Position numbers and translations under genes: made by a program. The notes under the pieces were generated by a model. The model was given only the letters and a program-made list of their open reading frames with translations. It did not search any database and had not been told where the DNA came from. A stretch of 64,000 bases of DNA from JAOSJT01 sp035362335 (GTDB lineage: Bacteria; Bacteroidota; Ignavibacteria; SZUA-365): the NCBI GenBank assembly GCA_035362335.1, contig DAOSDL010000021.1:15484-79483 (forward strand), read 5' to 3'. Shown one piece after another: positions 1 through 7,377 of this stretch; position 1 is the first letter of the stretch; each line of letters begins with the position of its first letter.

Positions 1-163
1 CAGGGTGCTTCATACACTGTGCGAAGATGAAATGTTGAATGCGGGATTCCATGAAATGCATTTGTATGGCGATATCGTGCCGATGGGCGGATGTTATGCC
101 CGTCTGCATACGAAAAACGGTGTGCAGCAACGCACACTGGTGCGCATCGCCGACGGATACTGA
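1..163 (+). CDS. C-terminal end of a small T9SS sorting-domain-like protein (5' end outside window)
   Basis: The window opens inside a reading frame that ends with TGA at 161-163. The visible 53 residues form the second half of a T9SS type A sorting-like domain: a RVLHTLCEDEM strand, a GFHEMHLYGDIVPMGGCYARL core and a final QQRTLVRI strand. It closely resembles the protein at 2061-2363 (shared HEMHLYGD, GGCY, QRTLVR), so the two are paralogs. By analogy the whole protein may be only about 100 residues with no signal peptide, but the start lies outside the window, so it could equally be the tail of a large secreted protein. Terminator hairpin at 264-298 follows. Confidence 0.7.
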   Translation, partial: RVLHTLCEDEMLNAGFHEMHLYGDIVPMGGCYARLHTKNGVQQRTLVRIADGY

Positions 164-263
164 GCGAATGTGATGTGCTCGGCATCTTGATAGCAATGAA
201 CATTTTTTAAAACAGTCAACGACAGAGGTGGTTATAAGGTAACCCTGTGATGAGAGAGAGACT

Positions 264-298
264 CGCCCTCCCGAGGAATCGGGAGGGCGATTTTTTTT
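264..298 (+). terminator. Rho-independent terminator
   Basis: An 11-bp perfect stem (CGCCCTCCCGA, 264-274, with TCGGGAGGGCG, 279-289), a GGAA tetraloop and a run of eight T. It lies about 100 bp after the stop at 163. It is the clearest intrinsic terminator in the first 20 kb. Confidence 0.93.
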
Positions 299-825
299 CA
301 GGAACGGACGGCGTATTTCACCGCCTTGCGCTGTGAGGCATGATTGCCGACGTGCAGTCTGAGCCATGTACGATGGAGGAATGATTATACCGCGAAGCGA
401 CGATCCACCATCGACGATCCGCATTCAACTGTAGCATCGTCTGCGCGCTTTAGTATCAACTACGCCACACTGTGCTGTGTGCGTCTGTCGAACCATTGTC
501 CGTAAACTATGCAATTCATTCCCTATGCAACGGATTGCATAGTTATGCAGTGAATTGCATACATCGCATTGAGTACTCATGCCGGGGGACATGCCAGAGT
601 GGGAGAAATTTCCTCGACCGGTCTCCAATACCGGAGTCGTATGTCGTGTAAAAACAAATGGTTGTACCGGCACAGCTTCGGCAACGGGCCATGCATGCGA
701 AGGCGCGTCCGTCTGGCGTGATTTATGCATCAGCCGGATGGATGTGCACCGTCCGTCGTGGCTGTACGGGATGACGCGAGGGTGTTCGGCATCTTTTTCA
801 CGCATGAGAAAATACTGGAGCACCT
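299..825. other. Gene-free interval upstream of the 826 cargo gene
   Basis: Together with 164-263 this makes about 660 bp without a credible gene. Open frames here have no family resemblance and no ribosome binding site. It holds the terminator at 264-298 and a nested AT-rich palindrome at 508-561. Nothing else was recognised; the promoter of the 826 gene must lie here. Confidence 0.6.
508..561. repeat. Nested inverted repeat with four TATGCAA half-sites
   Basis: Outer arms TATGCAATTCA (508-518) and TGAATTGCATA (551-561) are perfect reverse complements. Inside them lies a second perfect pair, CTATGCAA (523-530) and TTGCATAG (535-542), separated by CGGA. All four arms share the TATGCAA core. 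The arrangement could be an operator for a dimeric regulator binding twice, or a cruciform/RNA cruciform. It lies about 265 bp before the start at 826. Role not known. Confidence 0.75.
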
Positions 826-1953
826 ATGAAGCGACTGTACTGTGCCATTTTATGCCTGTTATTCACACCGTATCTCACATCCGCTCAGGGATTCGACGAA
901 GCTACAATTGTTGCCGGGCAGCTTGGACCGTTCGCCACCCCGTATGCCGCGGGAGCATCCCTCAAGGCCACGTATCCGGGACTTTTCAATGATTGGCACA
1001 ACGCCTCGGGTCATCCGATGGAAGTTGTGAATATTAACAACATTTATCCGGGACAAGGGAATGCCCTCCATCTTCAATTGCCGAGCAACGCTGGATATAT
1101 GATTTTTGGTCCGTTGCAAGGCGGAAGTTTTCTCTTCACCCTCTTGCGGAGCACCGTGTTCCCTTCGCAGAATCCGAGTCATGGCCAGTGTCATGTGGTT
1201 GTTCTGGACGCGAACATGACTCAGGTTGGCACAACTCAGACGTTTCAGGCAACGCGCAATGCACCCATTCAGTTTTGCTTTGTTCAAACGGCTGTGCCCG
1301 CCGGGGGTTACGTTCGCTTCGAAGGGCAGACCGGTTCGTACTATGTCGACGACATCGGCGCCGGCGGCGGTCCCACTCCGGTGGAACTCGTGTCCTTCAA
1401 TGCGCGCTATCTCAACGAGCAGGTGGAATTGAACTGGCGGACTGCAACGGAACTCAACAACTATGGCTTTGCCATCGAGCGTTCGCGGGACGGTGCATTG
1501 TGGGAGGAGATCGATCTTGTGCCGGGCGCGGGAAATTCCTTCAGTCCGCGCAACTATGTCTACACCGACAAGCTGGAAGGCGACCTGCGCAATGCGACGC
1601 GGCTTTCCTATCGTCTGCGGCAGATTGACCGTGACGGTACCACCGAGTATTCGCGCATCGTGGTGGTGAACACCGGCGCGTTGCCGAGCGGTGTGGAACT
1701 GTACGCGGCGTATCCGAATCCATTTAATCCCAGCACCACGGTCAGCTTCTCCCTTACCGAAGCGCTACCCGTGACGGTGAAGGTCTACAACATGTTCGGA
1801 CAGGAAGTGGTGACGTTGCTGGACAATGCCAACACGGTTGCGGGCTTCCACACCGTGGGCTTCCAGGGCAACAATCTGCCAAGCGGCAGTTACACAGTGA
1901 CGCTGCAAGCCGGCGCGACCGTTCGTCATCAGCGCATTCTTCTGAGCAAATAA
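826..1953 (+). CDS. Secreted T9SS cargo protein
   Basis: A 375-residue exported protein. Residues 1-20 form a signal peptide (MKRLYCAILCLLF core, cleavage near SAQ). Residues 21-180 are a beta-rich domain without a family I recognise; its end (GYVRFEGQTGSYYVDDI) looks like a jelly-roll edge. Residues about 185-285 are the FN3-like linker often found before T9SS tails (VELVSF, ELNWRTATELNNYGFAIERS). From about 290 comes the type A sorting domain with YPNPFNPSTT at 296 and a final QRILLSK. Such proteins cross the outer membrane through the T9SS and are anchored or released after tail cleavage. It stands alone between a paralogous pair of tail-like mini-proteins (1-163 and 2061-2363). A hairpin follows at 1966-1992. 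Confidence 0.9.
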   Translation: MKRLYCAILCLLFTPYLTSAQGFDEATIVAGQLGPFATPYAAGASLKATYPGLFNDWHNASGHPMEVVNINNIYPGQGNALHLQLPSNAGYMIFGPLQGGSFLFTLLRSTVFPSQNPSHGQCHVVVLDANMTQVGTTQTFQATRNAPIQFCFVQTAVPAGGYVRFEGQTGSYYVDDIGAGGGPTPVELVSFNARYLNEQVELNWRTATELNNYGFAIERSRDGALWEEIDLVPGAGNSFSPRNYVYTDKLEGDLRNATRLSYRLRQIDRDGTTEYSRIVVVNTGALPSGVELYAAYPNPFNPSTTVSFSLTEALPVTVKVYNMFGQEVVTLLDNANTVAGFHTVGFQGNNLPSGSYTVTLQAGATVRHQRILLSK

Positions 1954-1965
1954 TCGTTCAAGCGG

Positions 1966-1992
1966 CCCCACCGGTACCTCGTGCCGGTGGGG
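1966..1992 (+). terminator. GC-rich stem-loop after the 826 cargo gene (possible terminator)
   Basis: CCCCACCGG (1966-1974) pairs with CCGGTGGGG (1984-1992); three further inner pairs include one G-T wobble. It begins 13 bp after the stop codon. The downstream sequence is only weakly T-rich, so it may stabilise the transcript end rather than terminate alone. Confidence 0.55.
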
Positions 1993-2060
1993 TGCTTCCA
2001 CTGTTACTGCAAGTTCATCGGGCCGCCACGGTCGCACTCTCAACCAATCGCTTGAATCCT

Positions 2061-2363
2061 ATGTATACCGAAAGCACTGTACGCGATATCCCTTTCAGCT
2101 TTTCGCAGAAATCCTATCCTCTCAATCCCAGCGCGCGCGTCGCCTTCACGCTTGCCGAAACGCAGGAAGTGACGCTTCGCGTGTACGATTCCTACGGACG
2201 ACTCGTGCATACGCTGTGCGACAACACGTCCATGGAGGCGGGGAATCACGAGATGCATCTCTACGGCGATCTCGTGCCCTCGGGAGGATGCTACGTTCGT
2301 CTCATCACACCCAGCGGTGTCCGGCAGCGTACCTTGGTCCGTGTTGCGGGGGAGGGGTATTGA
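2061..2363 (+). CDS. Free-standing T9SS sorting-domain-like mini-protein
   Basis: A 100-residue protein that is essentially one T9SS type A tail: SYPLNPSARVAF replaces the usual YPNPFNPSTTI, followed by VTLRVYDSYGRLVHTL, a HEMHLYGD turn and a final RTLVRV strand. The start at 2061 is chosen because homology begins just after it; an upstream in-frame ATG at 1992 would overlap the hairpin before it. No signal peptide or lipobox is visible, so as written it cannot reach the periplasm by Sec. Close paralog of the protein ending at 163. It could be a cytoplasmic decoy or chaperone, a remnant of a larger cargo, or a misread start. The next gene downstream is the sensor kinase at 2661. Confidence 0.6.
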   Translation: MYTESTVRDIPFSFSQKSYPLNPSARVAFTLAETQEVTLRVYDSYGRLVHTLCDNTSMEAGNHEMHLYGDLVPSGGCYVRLITPSGVRQRTLVRVAGEGY

Positions 2364-2412
2364 GAGCGGAGCTTCCACGCTCCAAGTGTTGCTGAGGGAT
2401 TTCCTGAAGACC

Positions 2413-2435
2413 AGCCCCGCCTCGTTCGCGGGGCT
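2413..2435 (+). terminator. Short GC-rich stem-loop, possible terminator
   Basis: AGCCCCGC (2413-2420) pairs with GCGGGGCT (2428-2435) around a 7-nt loop; TCGTCGTTTATT follows. It is 50 bp past the stop at 2363 and before the sensor kinase gene. The rest of 2364-2660 shows nothing recognisable. Confidence 0.5.
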
Positions 2436-2660
2436 TCGTCGTTTATTCCGCCGCATCGTCAACCAGCGTGATCGCCCGTGCGCATGCGGTCGGGCCGCAC
2501 GCCGGGGAGAAGTCAGCGCAGCACCCAACTTTTGTTGCGAATAGAGTCTTGCAAGTCGTCATGGGGAAGGCGATATTTCGCGCTGGATGTCCCGTATACA
2601 GAACTGATTGAAATCCGACACGCGCAACCTCGGAGTGCGAATCCATTCGTGTTACTCTCG

Positions 2661-5600
2661 ATGGTGGAAGGCACACATTTTTCCGTACGCGTGAACGGGT
2701 GGTGGTTCGTCGTGCTCACCACGCTCGTTTGCTTTCTCGACAGTGCTTCCGCACTGGCGCAATATTCCCGACTCAGAGACTACCCACTGGAAGAAACGTG
2801 GCGATGGATTCGCTTCACCACCACGGCGGGCCTTCCATCGGATCACATCCTCGATGTCGCGGACGATGGAAATGACATCCCATGGGTGTGCACCACGAAG
2901 GGCGTTGCATGGTTTGATGGATTTCGCTGGCATCCTGTGGGTGGACTCGATCCTCAGGGATCAATCGAGTACGCGAAATTCCACGGGGTGGTCAACGGCG
3001 TGTTCCTGCTCTCGATCGACAATGCGCCGTATGCCGTGTCACCATCAGGCGTGCGTCGAATCGGTTGCCCGGCGAGCGAAAGTGATATCGTTGTTCAGGG
3101 CGATACCGTACTCAGCTTCCGAAATCACACGATCTATCGATGGCAGCCCGGAGCGGGTGGCGAAACGCCGCTGATCAGCTTCCCCGCTTCCAGAAAGATC
3201 AGTCTGTATTGTGCCACACGGAGACATCTCCTTTTTCGCGAGTGGAATACGCTCTGGAGCGTACGAGGGAGTGAGAAGCGGAAGGTCCTGCACAGCTCTG
3301 AATCGCTGCTGGGTATCACCTCCGTGTATTCGTATCCAGGCGAGATTCTGTTCTATGTCTATCTGCCATGGAAATACGTTGGTATCTGGAGTTACGCGGA
3401 AGGACATGGAACTGCGAAACGTGTGCTTCGGACAAGCGCCAAGCCACTGCAAGGAACCATCGCCGAGGACGGAGACGCCTGTTTCGTGTTCGAAGAACAC
3501 CTGTACATCAGCAGAACGCGTGGACGATGGAGTACGCTTCGCGCGCTCCCCGAACACATCCCCGCCGCCACGTCGCTGCGATACAGACGCAACCGGGATC
3601 TGTGGTACGGCACCGAGCAGGGCCTCTATCTCTGCCGCAGAGGCAGCAGTCCATGTCAGCTTGTACAGTGGCCTCGTGGTGACGCGCGCAATCGGGTGAA
3701 TGATATTCTGCTCCGCAAGGAGGATGGAAGCATTTGGCTGGCGACCAGCGGGGGGCTGGTGCATATACCGGTTGCTGGCGCGATGCGCACTTATAGCGCG
3801 CTGCTCGGTCGGAAACTGGGAATCGTGACGGGGATTGAGGAAGATCAGGATGGAACACTCTGGATATGCAGCGGATCCTCCTTCGCGGGATTGTATCGCC
3901 GCCATCGCGGTGTATGGAAAGGTGTACCCGTGGAACGCAACGGCGGAGGGGTATACATTCATCGGATGTTCCACGACCGCCAACGAAGGATGTGGTTTCC
4001 AGCGATTCATGCGACCGATGCCCGCGACGATTCGGTGCGTGCGGGAGTGTTTCTGCGTACGACCTCGGGTGCGACACTGTGGAGACATTCGGGCGGTCTT
4101 CCCGATCAGCGCGTCTACGCCGTGCATCAATCTTTGGATTCAACGCTGTGGTTCGGCACCTGGAACGGTATAGCCGCATGGAAAAACGGCAAGTGGCGAT
4201 ATTTCGGGAGAAACAAAAAACCGTACCCGATGAAGGCGGTATCGCTTACCTCCGATTCCTTAGGACGGGTGTATGCGGGTTTCGGAAAGTATAGAACAGG
4301 CCGATTGGGAATCGGCGTGGTGGATGGGACATCCATGCGATATGTCACCACGGCGGATGGTTTACCGAGCAATGACGTCTGGGAGGTACTGACCGATGAT
4401 CGTGGACGAATATGGGCAAGCACACAGGGAGGACTGGCCTGCTTGCATCAAGGCGCCTGGTTGGATTTCTCACTCGGCACGGGACTGCCAACCTGCGGTA
4501 TCTGGCCCATAGCGGTGCGCGGAGATTCACTTTTTGTTGGAACCGCCGGCAATGGATTGGCGATACTGCGCATCTCAAAATTGCTGCTTCCGCCACCCAG
4601 AATTTCCATTCACGCACCGCTGGTACGGGACAGAAAGGCAGTGGTATCGTGGACCGGTCATTCCTGGTGGGGGAGCGTTTCTCCCGAACATCTCCAGACC
4701 AGATACCGTACCGATCGTGCTGCGTGGAGCGCCTGGTCGGTGGAGCATCGCGTTCAATTGACCAATCTCCCCCAGGGTTGGCATGTCCTGCAGGTCCAGG
4801 CCAAGGGGTACGAAGGGAGATTCGATCCGTCGGGGTCCTCGGTCACGTTTCAGATTTTACCACCAATCCATCTCCGCTGGTATGTACTGCTGCCTGCCGT
4901 ATGTGTGCTCGGTGCGTTCATACTGCTCGTTGTAGTGTTTCTCAGACGGAGGATTGAATTCCACCGGGCTATACGAAAGAGCGAGGAACGGTATAAAATC
5001 ATCACGGAACTGATGTCGGATTATGCATTCCTTTACAGCGTGCGGGCCGATGGCCTATTGATGCTCGAATGGATCACACCTTCCATCGAGCGCATCATTG
5101 GATGCTCGTCAGTGGAGTCAAGGGATCTCGCTCGTTTCGCGCAATTGGTGCACAACGAAGATGTTGCAACGTTCTGGCGTCTGTGGGAGGTGGCACGTGT
5201 GGGTATGGATTCGGAAGCCGTGTACCGCATTCACATCCCGGGTGCGGCGATGCGATGGGTGGAAACCGTCCTCAGTCCGGTGTGCGATGAGACGAACGGA
5301 CGCGTGGTGCAGATCTACGGCGTAACGCGCGATATAACCGACCGGCAGTCGCGCCAGGAGAGGATGAAACGCCTGGCATCGGATTTGGTCAGCACCGAGG
5401 AGCGGGAACGCGCGCGCATGGCCCGACAGGTACACGATGGACTCGGACAAATCCTCGCGCTCGCCTTCATGAAGTTGCGAAGCATGCATCGCGCTGCCTC
5501 GCCTGCTTCCAGCACTGTGAGCGAGGTGGAACAGTTGCTCGAACACGCCATTCGCGATACCCATACACTGACGTTCGAACTCTGTCCACCCGTGGTGCTT

Positions 5601-6071
5601 GAAAGCGATCTGGCGCAGGCGTTGCGGTGGTTGACAGGAAATTTGCAGGGCATACATCAATGCACGTTGCGGAACAATCTCGATGAGAATTGTATCCGCC
5701 TCGCTCCCGACATTCATACGTATGTATTCCGTTCGATGCGCGAACTCATCATCAATGCCATGAAACACGCTGCAGCGGAGCACATCGCCATTACCATCGA
5801 TCTTGATGATTCCATGCTGACATTGGAGGTTCTTGACGACGGCGTCGGATTTCCCGCCGCCGTGCTCGACCGTCTGCAGCGAAACGGCCTCTCCGCGATT
5901 TCGTCTCAGATGGATTCCAGTCCTATCGGTTTCGGACTGCCCGACATGAAGGCACGGCTCGGAGATTTCGGCATAACCATGGAGATCGCCTCACACGCAG
6001 GGAAGGGATCATCCGTCACCCTGCGGATTCCACCAGGTGCATTCACCATTTCGGATGTATCGCTCGGGTGA
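2661..6071 (+). CDS. Two-component sensor histidine kinase with periplasmic beta-propeller, Y_Y_Y and PAS domains
   Basis: A 1136-residue membrane kinase. The start at 2661 is chosen because it is followed at once by a signal sequence (WWFVVLTTLVCFLDSASALA). Residues about 35-640 carry propeller repeats of the two-component regulator type (WVCTTKGVAWFDG, IWLATSGGLVHI, LWFGTWNGIAAW, IWASTQGGLACL). A Y_Y_Y domain follows at about 650-735, a transmembrane helix at about 737-764, a PAS domain at about 773-893, a HisKA_3 dimerisation domain with phospho-acceptor His925 (VHDGLGQ) and a HATPase with N-box INAMKHA, DDGVGFP and GFGLPDMKARL. It has no receiver domain, unlike the one-piece hybrids common in Bacteroidota; the partner is the LuxR-type regulator 97 bp downstream. 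Related propeller sensors detect polymers in the periplasm; the ligand here is not evident. Confidence 0.92.
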   Translation: MVEGTHFSVRVNGWWFVVLTTLVCFLDSASALAQYSRLRDYPLEETWRWIRFTTTAGLPSDHILDVADDGNDIPWVCTTKGVAWFDGFRWHPVGGLDPQGSIEYAKFHGVVNGVFLLSIDNAPYAVSPSGVRRIGCPASESDIVVQGDTVLSFRNHTIYRWQPGAGGETPLISFPASRKISLYCATRRHLLFREWNTLWSVRGSEKRKVLHSSESLLGITSVYSYPGEILFYVYLPWKYVGIWSYAEGHGTAKRVLRTSAKPLQGTIAEDGDACFVFEEHLYISRTRGRWSTLRALPEHIPAATSLRYRRNRDLWYGTEQGLYLCRRGSSPCQLVQWPRGDARNRVNDILLRKEDGSIWLATSGGLVHIPVAGAMRTYSALLGRKLGIVTGIEEDQDGTLWICSGSSFAGLYRRHRGVWKGVPVERNGGGVYIHRMFHDRQRRMWFPAIHATDARDDSVRAGVFLRTTSGATLWRHSGGLPDQRVYAVHQSLDSTLWFGTWNGIAAWKNGKWRYFGRNKKPYPMKAVSLTSDSLGRVYAGFGKYRTGRLGIGVVDGTSMRYVTTADGLPSNDVWEVLTDDRGRIWASTQGGLACLHQGAWLDFSLGTGLPTCGIWPIAVRGDSLFVGTAGNGLAILRISKLLLPPPRISIHAPLVRDRKAVVSWTGHSWWGSVSPEHLQTRYRTDRAAWSAWSVEHRVQLTNLPQGWHVLQVQAKGYEGRFDPSGSSVTFQILPPIHLRWYVLLPAVCVLGAFILLVVVFLRRRIEFHRAIRKSEERYKIITELMSDYAFLYSVRADGLLMLEWITPSIERIIGCSSVESRDLARFAQLVHNEDVATFWRLWEVARVGMDSEAVYRIHIPGAAMRWVETVLSPVCDETNGRVVQIYGVTRDITDRQSRQERMKRLASDLVSTEERERARMARQVHDGLGQILALAFMKLRSMHRAASPASSTVSEVEQLLEHAIRDTHTLTFELCPPVVLESDLAQALRWLTGNLQGIHQCTLRNNLDENCIRLAPDIHTYVFRSMRELIINAMKHAAAEHIAITIDLDDSMLTLEVLDDGVGFPAAVLDRLQRNGLSAISSQMDSSPIGFGLPDMKARLGDFGITMEIASHAGKGSSVTLRIPPGAFTISDVSLG

Positions 6072-6168
6072 TATCATTCGTTTGTATCACGCACAACGCG
6101 CCGGACTCATGCGCTCATGCGCGCAGTTTTACCATAGCACGAATACGCTGAACAAGGACGAGACACCC

Positions 6169-6816
6169 ATGAATGAGAAAATCCTGCTTGTGGACGACCA
6201 CACGCTCATACGCGAGGGACTGCGCAGCATTCTCGAAGTCGAATTCGGGATGAAGGTGATCGGTCAAGCCGCCGATGGACTTCAGGCGGTGAGCAGCGCC
6301 GAGGAACTTCGTCCGGACATCATCATCATGGATGTGGAATTGCCGCTTCTCAACGGCCGCGAAGCAACGAGGCGGATCAAGCAGCGGAACGACTCCGTAC
6401 GCATCATCGCATTATCCATGCATGGCGATCGCGGTAATGTCATCGGCATGTTTCAATCCGGTGCGGACGCGTATCTGCTCAAGCACTGCGCTGTTGACGA
6501 ACTCCAGGATGCCATCCATGCGGTGCTGTCCGGGCGCCGGTATCTGAGTAACCATCTCACGGACGTGCTTCTCGAATCGTTCGCGACTTCATCCCCCGGT
6601 ACGCAAGATGCCGTGTATCATCAGCTGACAGCGCGTGAGCGGCAGGTGTTGCAGTTGATCGCCGAAGGCAGGAGCACGAAAGAAGCTGCCGCCATACTCG
6701 GCTGCGCGATCTCGACAGTGGAAACGCATCGTCAACACCTCTTCAACAAACTTCAGGTACAATCTGTCGCCGATCTGACCAAAGAAGCGATACGCCTCGG
6801 CTTGACTCACCTGTAG
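6169..6816 (+). CDS. NarL/FixJ-family response regulator
   Basis: A 215-residue regulator. The receiver domain (1-125) has acidic residues Asp9-Asp10, phospho-acceptor Asp55 (IIIMDVELPL), Ser83 and Lys105. The LuxR-type helix-turn-helix occupies about 150-205 (LTARERQVLQLIAEGRS, STVETHRQHLFNKL). The start at 6169 follows AAGGA 10 bp upstream and begins exactly at the receiver fold. It lies 97 bp after the sensor kinase and is surely its partner: HisKA_3 kinases pair with NarL-type regulators. A perfect hairpin at 6868-6898 follows. Its targets cannot be read from the sequence; the T9SS cargo genes on either side are the natural candidates. Confidence 0.93.
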   Translation: MNEKILLVDDHTLIREGLRSILEVEFGMKVIGQAADGLQAVSSAEELRPDIIIMDVELPLLNGREATRRIKQRNDSVRIIALSMHGDRGNVIGMFQSGADAYLLKHCAVDELQDAIHAVLSGRRYLSNHLTDVLLESFATSSPGTQDAVYHQLTARERQVLQLIAEGRSTKEAAAILGCAISTVETHRQHLFNKLQVQSVADLTKEAIRLGLTHL

Positions 6817-6867
6817 AACACTGGCCTCGGAGCCGCGGGGAGCGGCGGCATGAAGCAACCATTCGTG

Positions 6868-6898
6868 ACGAGGTATCATGGAATCCATGATACCTCGT
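6868..6898. repeat. Perfect 14-bp inverted repeat after the response regulator gene
   Basis: ACGAGGTATCATGG (6868-6881) and CCATGATACCTCGT (6885-6898) are exact reverse complements around an AAT loop. No T-run follows, so it is not a standard intrinsic terminator. With a 3-nt spacer it could also be read as a palindromic protein-binding site upstream of the genes at 7010 and 7378. Function unknown. Confidence 0.7.
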
Positions 6899-7009
6899 GG
6901 CGTATTTCGTGAGGCTATATCGACATCATGCCGATTGAGCCTGGTTGCTGTACGCGGTACTATATCCAACGAGAAATTCCCACAACGTTACAACTCGTTG
7001 CGTGCCGTA

Positions 7010-7300
7010 ATGTCATCCGAAACAACTCCGTTGAAGGATTTCATCCTTCGATTTTTATATCCGCGGCCGTTCGATCCCATAGGTGTCGAATTGGAATTGC
7101 CGGAACCGGCCACGGTGTGTGCCACGCTGCTGTCGAATGATGCGCGTGTGCTACTGCAGCTGTTGGATAATGTCACACTACCCGCTGGCACGCACGTCCT
7201 GGACATTCCACATCAGCCACCCGAGCGACATCCGCTGTATGTCGAAATCGAGTTTCGTACGGAGCGAGGAGTGTCCAGAATGACACGCGCAGTGCGTTGA
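7010..7300 (+). CDS. Divergent T9SS sorting-domain-like mini-protein
   Basis: A 96-residue protein from a start at 7010, where the likeness begins. FLYPRPFDPIGVELELPEP imitates the YPNPFNPSTTIRFSLPE opening of a T9SS tail, followed by a VCATLLSNDARVLLQLLDN strand pair, LPAGTHVLDI and a closing RMTRAV strand. There is no signal peptide and no cargo domain. It is more diverged than the 2061-2363 protein, with Arg for Asn and Asp for Asn in the motif. It lies between the response regulator and the giant secreted protein at 7378. It may be a real small protein or a decaying tail of a lost cargo gene; intact frame and position beside the two-component genes favour a real gene, without proof. Confidence 0.5.
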   Translation: MSSETTPLKDFILRFLYPRPFDPIGVELELPEPATVCATLLSNDARVLLQLLDNVTLPAGTHVLDIPHQPPERHPLYVEIEFRTERGVSRMTRAVR

Positions 7301-7363
7301 ACCGGCATTGATCCATCGTGATGAATAGAGCATCAATCACACTGAATAGATCGAATCCCGTGG

Positions 7364-7371
7364 AAGGAGAG
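7364..7371 (+). promoter_or_regulatory. Ribosome binding site fixing the start at 7378
   Basis: AAGGAGAG lies 6 nt before the ATG at 7378. In-frame ATGs at 7318 and 7321 have no such site and would put 19-20 polar residues in front of the signal sequence, so 7378 is preferred. Confidence 0.75.
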
Positions 7372-7377
7372 CTTGCC

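Noticed and set aside
579..992. Small plus-strand gene before the 826 cargo
   Set aside because: It overlaps the signal-peptide region of the cargo gene in another frame, and has no ribosome binding site or homology-like pattern.
7318..7377. Earlier start of the giant Cys-rich protein
   Set aside because: The frame is open from 7318 but the only good ribosome binding site (7364-7371) serves the ATG at 7378, directly before the signal sequence.
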